Shown: positions 61,201 to 64,000 of the stretch, piece by piece | Position numbering within the stretch: the stretch's first letter is position 1 | Layout of the letters: every line of letters starts with the position of its first letter | Assembly: GCF_900099775.1 (NCBI RefSeq) | Contig: NZ_FMTM01000007.1 | Span: 248,001-312,000 of the forward strand | Reading direction: 5' to 3' | From: Rhizobium mongolense subsp. loessense | GTDB taxonomy: Bacteria > Pseudomonadota > Alphaproteobacteria > Rhizobiales > Rhizobiaceae | Length of the DNA stretch: 64,000 nucleotides | Program-made: the position numbers and the translations under genes | The notes under the pieces: generated by a model | Seen by the model: only the letters and a program-made list of their open reading frames with translations | The model's database searches: none | What the model was told of the DNA's origin: nothing

Positions 61201-61345
61201 CCGGATCTTCCTTCTGACCCATGCGCATCAGTCCCAGCGCACCGGTGATGATGATCAAACCGAAGAGGAAGCGTGCAATGCTGGGATGACCGATTGCCCA
61301 GCGCGACAGATTGAAGGGGCGCTTCTCGGTGGTCGAGTTGTCCAT
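58199..61345 (-). CDS. RND-family multidrug efflux permease
   Basis: 1048-residue inner-membrane pump of the HAE family (AcrB superfamily), with the typical twelve-segment layout and two large periplasmic loops. The proton-relay region LGLLVDDAMIVVEMMERKLEEG carries the two conserved aspartates, and FIPQNFFPQSSRPEI marks the start of the second half. AGAGGG precedes the ATG at 61345. Encoded with its adaptor (27-base gap) and a TetR repressor; no outer-membrane factor is present here. Confidence 0.93.
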   Translation of the reverse strand: MDNSTTEKRPFNLSRWAIGHPSIARFLFGLIIITGALGLMRMGQKEDPDFTFRVMVVQAMWPGASIQEMEDQVVNKIERKLQETPHLDFVRSYTRAGSAIITLQVKGDTNSAEVADAFYQVRKKVGDISNELPEGLLGPYFNDEFGDTFITLHSISGDGYSYPELKKFAIQARDMLLSTRGVEKAVIIGDQPEKIYIDVSSKALAERGLTILDLQNAIKGQNTVDPAGSVDTGLRSVRVSVEGDVKKAEDIRELRLRSGNQVTRLGDIATVTSGLEDPYQRKYRFNGHESVQVGVVMAKGFKVTDVGKDVEATYQRFDGSLPYGVSVDQISNQPDVVTDAISEFMHALGEALVIVLIVSFLSIGWRSGLVIAIAIPLVLAATFAIMYELGIDLQRISLGALIIALGLLVDDAMIVVEMMERKLEEGLVKIEAASFAYSSTAFPMLTGTLITTAGFIPVGFAESTAGEYVRSLFYVVGIALVVSWFVAVYFTPWLGYMILKQRKHAGEHHDVFDTRFYRRLRATVAWAVRHRIIVLAATLFTFATSLWAFQFIPQNFFPQSSRPEILVDLWLPEGTSIKEVETQAKALEAKMMDDKDKKFIATYIGEGAPRFFLPLDQQLRNPNFAQLLIIANDEPARERLIAKLRSILADDFPSIRGKVDRLFLGPPTGWPVQMRVMGPDRQEVRHIADQVKAKFAENPQLGAVHDDWLEPVPAMKLVIDQDRARALGVTSQRVRQTLQTAVSGTSLDDFRDGEETVSIVAREPDSSRSLLSAVNSVYVPTDFGGFVPVSQVAKVVPVMEQGVEWRRDRLPTITVRGTLPDGIQPNDVAMKMYADMQGLRDSLPAGYKIEIQGGAEDAAESQASIAAKAPVMLVVIVLLLMAQLQHFGKAMLVLATGPLGIIGASAALLISGAPFGFVAILGVIALLGIIIRNSIILVDQIDQDIKAGMHRQEAIVGAAVRRFRPIMLTALTAVLALIPISRGVFWGPLAYAMMGGILVATVLTILVLPAGYALFFGREPKTKDTKTEYANANQEEADEHHPPALAAE

Positions 61346-61372
61346 GACAGTATTCCCTCTCCTGGACAGCAA

Positions 61373-62509
61373 TTATTGAACGGTGCCGGCGGGCTCGGCG
61401 GAAGCCGACTGCTCGCCCGGCACGGAGACCTTCAGGTTCTCGGTCATGAATTGCGTTCCGGCAGCAACAACGAGATCCCCGCTCTTCAAGCCATCTGTGA
61501 CGTTGACGCCATCGTCGGTGAAATCACCGACGTGGATTTGGCGTGCGTGCACGGTTGCCGCACCGCGGTCGACGACCCAGACGATCTTCTTCCCATCCTT
61601 CTCGGCAAGCGCACTCAACGGCACTGCGACATAGGGATCGGAATTCGTAACATCCGCCTCGATCGTCGCCGTCATACCGAGCAGAACACGCTGATCATTT
61701 GGCAGGCTGACGCGGACGGAAAAGGTCCGGGACTGCTGATCGGCGCTGCCTGAAACTTCGCGCACCCTGCCGTCGAGCACCAGCTTGGCATCCGACCAGA
61801 AGGTTGCCTTCACCGTCTTGCCCGGCTTGAATTCGGCAATATCGTTTTCCGACACCGCGATCTGAACTTCTTTCTCGCCGTCGATGGCAACGGCGACGAC
61901 AGGCGTACCGGAGGCGACGACCTGACCCGTATCCGCATTGACCGCAGTCACGATGCCGTTCTGATCGGCCTTCAGATCCGTGTAGCTTACCTGGTTCTTC
62001 GCCTGATCGAGCGAGGAGATCGCAGCATCGCGCGTCGAAACAGCTTGGTCATAAGAGAGCGAAGCCTGCTCGAGCTGCGATTTCGGTGTGGCATTCTTGT
62101 CAAAGAGCTGCCCGGCACGCTTGTTTGCGAGATCTGCCGTCTGCACGCCCTTCTCGGCCGCCGCCAAGTTGGCTTCAGCCGTCTTCACCGCGAGCTGATA
62201 ATCCGTGGAGTCGATGCGCGCGAGCACATCTCCAGGCTTCACCCGATCGCCGATATTGACGAGTCGCTCCGTGATCTTGCCCGCAACACGGAAGCCGAGG
62301 TTCATCTCGGTGCGCGCTTTTACAGCGCCGGAATAGTCGAGGGCGCGCGTTTCGCCGGCCTTGGCAATCTCCACGACCTTGACGGGGCGGACGATTTCCT
62401 TCGTCTCTGCCTTCTCCTCCTCGCTGCAGCCGGCAAGGCCAAGGCTTATGATGCCGACAAACGTGAAGCGGAAAACGGACGGCAGATTGCGTGTCTTGAG
62501 CGAAACCAT
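61373..62509 (-). CDS. RND efflux adaptor (membrane fusion) lipoprotein
   Basis: 378 residues. Signal peptide with lipobox LAGC (Cys28), so anchored by lipid to the inner membrane facing the periplasm. Lipoyl half motifs (GKITERLVNIGDRVKPGDVLARI and TDLKADQNGIVTAVNADTGQVV) flank a coiled-coil hairpin, followed by beta-barrel and membrane-proximal domains. AGGAG precedes the ATG. It comes 50 bases after the tetR gene and directly before the pump gene. Confidence 0.9.
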   Translation of the reverse strand: MVSLKTRNLPSVFRFTFVGIISLGLAGCSEEEKAETKEIVRPVKVVEIAKAGETRALDYSGAVKARTEMNLGFRVAGKITERLVNIGDRVKPGDVLARIDSTDYQLAVKTAEANLAAAEKGVQTADLANKRAGQLFDKNATPKSQLEQASLSYDQAVSTRDAAISSLDQAKNQVSYTDLKADQNGIVTAVNADTGQVVASGTPVVAVAIDGEKEVQIAVSENDIAEFKPGKTVKATFWSDAKLVLDGRVREVSGSADQQSRTFSVRVSLPNDQRVLLGMTATIEADVTNSDPYVAVPLSALAEKDGKKIVWVVDRGAATVHARQIHVGDFTDDGVNVTDGLKSGDLVVAAGTQFMTENLKVSVPGEQSASAEPAGTVQ

Positions 62510-62559
62510 CTTCGCACTCCTGATCGTTTCGTGTGTTTCTGGACGGCCTGGCCGTGCTG

Positions 62560-63165
62560 TTATCTCAATGCCTTGATCGAATACTCGATGAGTTCGTCAA
62601 CGGTCGCGCGGTTGGTCTTGGCAAGACATTGCGCCACCATCTGCGGGTGACAGAGCGTCACGGTGGCCGCACCGAAGCAGCGTGAAGCAACATCGGCATC
62701 TTGCTCGGCGAATTCACCGGCTGCGATCCCTTCGCGGATCACGCCGGCGATCAGTTCATGAATGCTGTCGATATGCCGTTCGATGACATGCCAGTCGCGT
62801 TCGATCGCGACGACGACCATCTCGTGCACTTTCTGTTCATCCAGCATGGTGTCTAGCGTCATCTGATACTGGCCATACACAAATCGTCGCAGGCGCTCCG
62901 AGGCGCTGATCGGCAGGTGGCATATGTCGTAGGCCTGCTTGTAACTGGCTGCCAGCATGCGGCCGCAGATCGCCTGGTGGATTTCCACTTTCGAGGCGAA
63001 GAAGCGGTAGATATTGGCAGGCGACATGCCGAGGTCACGCGCTACATCGGCAACCGTCGTCTTGCCGTAGCCATAGTGGCGGAACAGCCGCTCTGCCGCG
63101 TCGAGAATGCGCGTCACATTTTCCTGGCGTGTACTGTCCAGCATATTTTCTGCGGCGTCATTCAT
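62560..63165 (-). CDS. TetR family repressor of the RND operon
   Basis: 201 residues: HTH TTVADVARDLGMSPANIYRFFASKVEIH and a TetR C-terminal domain. First gene of the tetR-adaptor-pump operon and so likely autoregulated through the 15-bp inverted repeat at 63183-63220. Effector unknown. Confidence 0.9.
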   Translation of the reverse strand: MNDAAENMLDSTRQENVTRILDAAERLFRHYGYGKTTVADVARDLGMSPANIYRFFASKVEIHQAICGRMLAASYKQAYDICHLPISASERLRRFVYGQYQMTLDTMLDEQKVHEMVVVAIERDWHVIERHIDSIHELIAGVIREGIAAGEFAEQDADVASRCFGAATVTLCHPQMVAQCLAKTNRATVDELIEYSIKALR

Positions 63166-63182
63166 GCGTTTTGGAAACCTTA

Positions 63183-63220
63183 CTTACGACTGACGAATTT
63201 TGAATTTCGTCAGTCGTAAG
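63183..63220. promoter_or_regulatory. Perfect 15-bp inverted-repeat operator before the TetR-RND operon
   Basis: CTTACGACTGACGAA and TTCGTCAGTCGTAAG, fully complementary, with an 8-base spacer TTTTGAAT, starting 18 bases upstream of the tetR start codon. The inner GACTGACGAA part resembles TetR sites; its closeness to the start suggests repression by promoter or ribosome-site occlusion. Confidence 0.75.
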
Positions 63221-63261
63221 ACATCAGGCATCATTTGTCAATATTCTGCTTGCCACCAAAA

Positions 63262-63290
63262 AAATGCCGCGGCATCGGCTCGCGGCATTT
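63262..63290 (-). terminator. Intrinsic terminator of the osmC gene
   Basis: 10-bp perfect arms AAATGCCGCG/CGCGGCATTT with a 9-base loop, followed in the minus direction by a run of seven T. It begins 20 bases after the stop. Confidence 0.9.
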
Positions 63291-63310
63291 AAAATCAATA
63301 GTTGCGGAAA

Positions 63311-63742
63311 TCAGTCCAGCTTGACATCGAGCGTGATCGGCACGGCGGAAAGCGCCTTGGAAACCGGGCACCCCGCCTTCGCCTTATTGGCAAGCTCTGT
63401 GAAGGTCGCCTGATCGGCGCCGGGAACCTTGCCGGTCAGCGACAGATGAATTGCGGTGATCGCGAAGCCATCTTCGACGCTCTCGAGCGTTACCTTTGCC
63501 GTCGTCTCCATGTCTTCGGCCGTAAGCCCCGCATCGCTGAGAATCAACGATAGCGCCATGGTGAAGCAGCCGGCATGGGCCGCGCCGATCAGTTCTTCCG
63601 GATTGGTGCCAGGAATGCCTTCGAAGCGGCTCGCAAAACCATAGGGATATTCCTTCAACGCGCCGCTCTGTGTCGATATCCGTCCCTTGCCATCCCTGAG
63701 GCCGCCGGACCATTGAGCCGAACCTGTACGATTGATCTGCAT
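63311..63742 (-). CDS. osmC: OsmC-type peroxiredoxin
   Basis: Thiol peroxidase that reduces organic hydroperoxides, 143 residues. The reactive cysteines are Cys59 (AAHAGCFTMALS) and Cys125 (KAGCPVSKAL), at the same positions as in E. coli OsmC, and the N-terminal pattern GSAQWSGGLRDGKG marks the OsmC rather than the Ohr branch. AGGAGGA precedes the ATG. Monocistronic with its own strong terminator. Confidence 0.92.
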   Translation of the reverse strand: MQINRTGSAQWSGGLRDGKGRISTQSGALKEYPYGFASRFEGIPGTNPEELIGAAHAGCFTMALSLILSDAGLTAEDMETTAKVTLESVEDGFAITAIHLSLTGKVPGADQATFTELANKAKAGCPVSKALSAVPITLDVKLD

Positions 63743-63911
63743 GCCGTCCTCCTGTTTCGATTGGACTCATCCGGAAAGGACTTGTGCCGCTTCCCGCCGC
63801 AGAGAGGCCAAAGCCTCCCCCGAACGGCAATATAAGGCTCTATCCGCAGAAGACGACAGCTGTGAGAGAATCGGTCCCGATGGAGACCTGCGGCCGCCTG
63901 ATTGCGCGACA

Positions 63912-63948
63912 AATCATCATACCAAGAAATTGTCTTTGTATGATGATT
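63912..63948. promoter_or_regulatory. 11-bp inverted repeat before the right-end gene
   Basis: AATCATCATAC and GTATGATGATT, perfect arms with a 15-base spacer, 21 bases before the ATG at 63969. Probable operator or paired regulator sites for the gene that runs off the window. Confidence 0.5.
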
Positions 63949-63968
63949 GCAGTATAGGATTGTGCACA

Positions 63969-64000
63969 TGCACCGAGGAGACGTCGCAAGGCAAACCGAA
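63969..64000 (+). CDS. Start of an unidentified gene (3' end cut)
   Basis: ATG at 63969 with AGGA about 8 bases upstream opens a frame to the window edge (MHRGDVARQT...). Ten codons are too few to name it. The inverted repeat just upstream supports a real promoter here. Confidence 0.35.

Noticed and set aside
1..64000. CRISPR array, prophage, insertion sequence, tRNA or rRNA gene
   Set aside because: No regularly spaced direct repeats, transposase or phage genes, or cloverleaf/rRNA signatures were seen; intergenic hairpins fit RIME-like repeats and terminators instead.

Overview
The window is a 64-kb stretch of high-GC, densely packed chromosome from a fast-growing alphaproteobacterium of the Rhizobium/Agrobacterium group. 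The evidence is the protein set: an Agrobacterium-type GH1 beta-glucosidase, an RmrA/RmrB-type efflux pair beside a TetR gene, a smoEFGK-mtlK type polyol locus, many ABC sugar/polyamine importers with their own LacI, SorC, RpiR or LysR regulators, and dispersed RIME-like intergenic hairpin repeats. No rRNA, tRNA, phage, transposase or CRISPR array was seen. Both ends cut genes.

Layout. 1-5.7 kb: end of tRNA hydroxylase trhO, a membrane GGDEF-EAL protein, and the methionine importer metNIQ. 6-19.3 kb: a carbohydrate block on the minus strand, made of a beta-glucosidase, a Gfo/Idh/MocA dehydrogenase, a TIM-barrel isomerase/epimerase, a CUT2 sugar importer, its divergent LacI regulator, and a xylose module (LacI regulator, xylB, xylA). 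19.4-24 kb: RmrAB-like multidrug efflux with divergent TetR, then an AraC/GyrI regulator. 24-30 kb: TerC-like and SLC13-like membrane proteins, gltX and lysS. 31-37.6 kb: LysR regulator and a ydcSTUVW-like putrescine import and gamma-aminobutyraldehyde oxidation operon. 37.7-44 kb: small membrane proteins, transaldolase, a SorC regulator, an Ada-like alkyltransferase, DUF2244, endonuclease III and an EI24/CysZ-like protein. 44-54.2 kb: polyol block (RpiR regulator; smoEFGK-like importer, mannitol dehydrogenase, HAD phosphatase, FGGY kinase; SorC regulator). 54.3-58.2 kb: ExoD-like protein and a two-component system overlapping a ROK sugar kinase gene. 58.2-63.7 kb: TetR-controlled RND efflux pump and an OsmC peroxidase. 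The final bases hold the start of an unidentified gene.

The genes work mostly as independent uptake-plus-catabolism units feeding central metabolism (xylulose 5-phosphate, fructose, GABA, pentose phosphate pathway), each with a local regulator and often a visible palindromic operator. Several operators are unusually clear: tandem LacI sites at 14073-14107 with a related site at 10183-10194, a 15-bp perfect inverted repeat before the RND operon, GAGC-type sites before the polyol operon, and a 19-bp palindrome ahead of metN. I found no convincing wholly novel system. The best leads are the uncharacterised CUT2/TIM-barrel/Gfo-Idh sugar cluster, the polyol operon that has a kinase plus phosphatase but no smoS, and the sugar kinase coupled to a two-component system.
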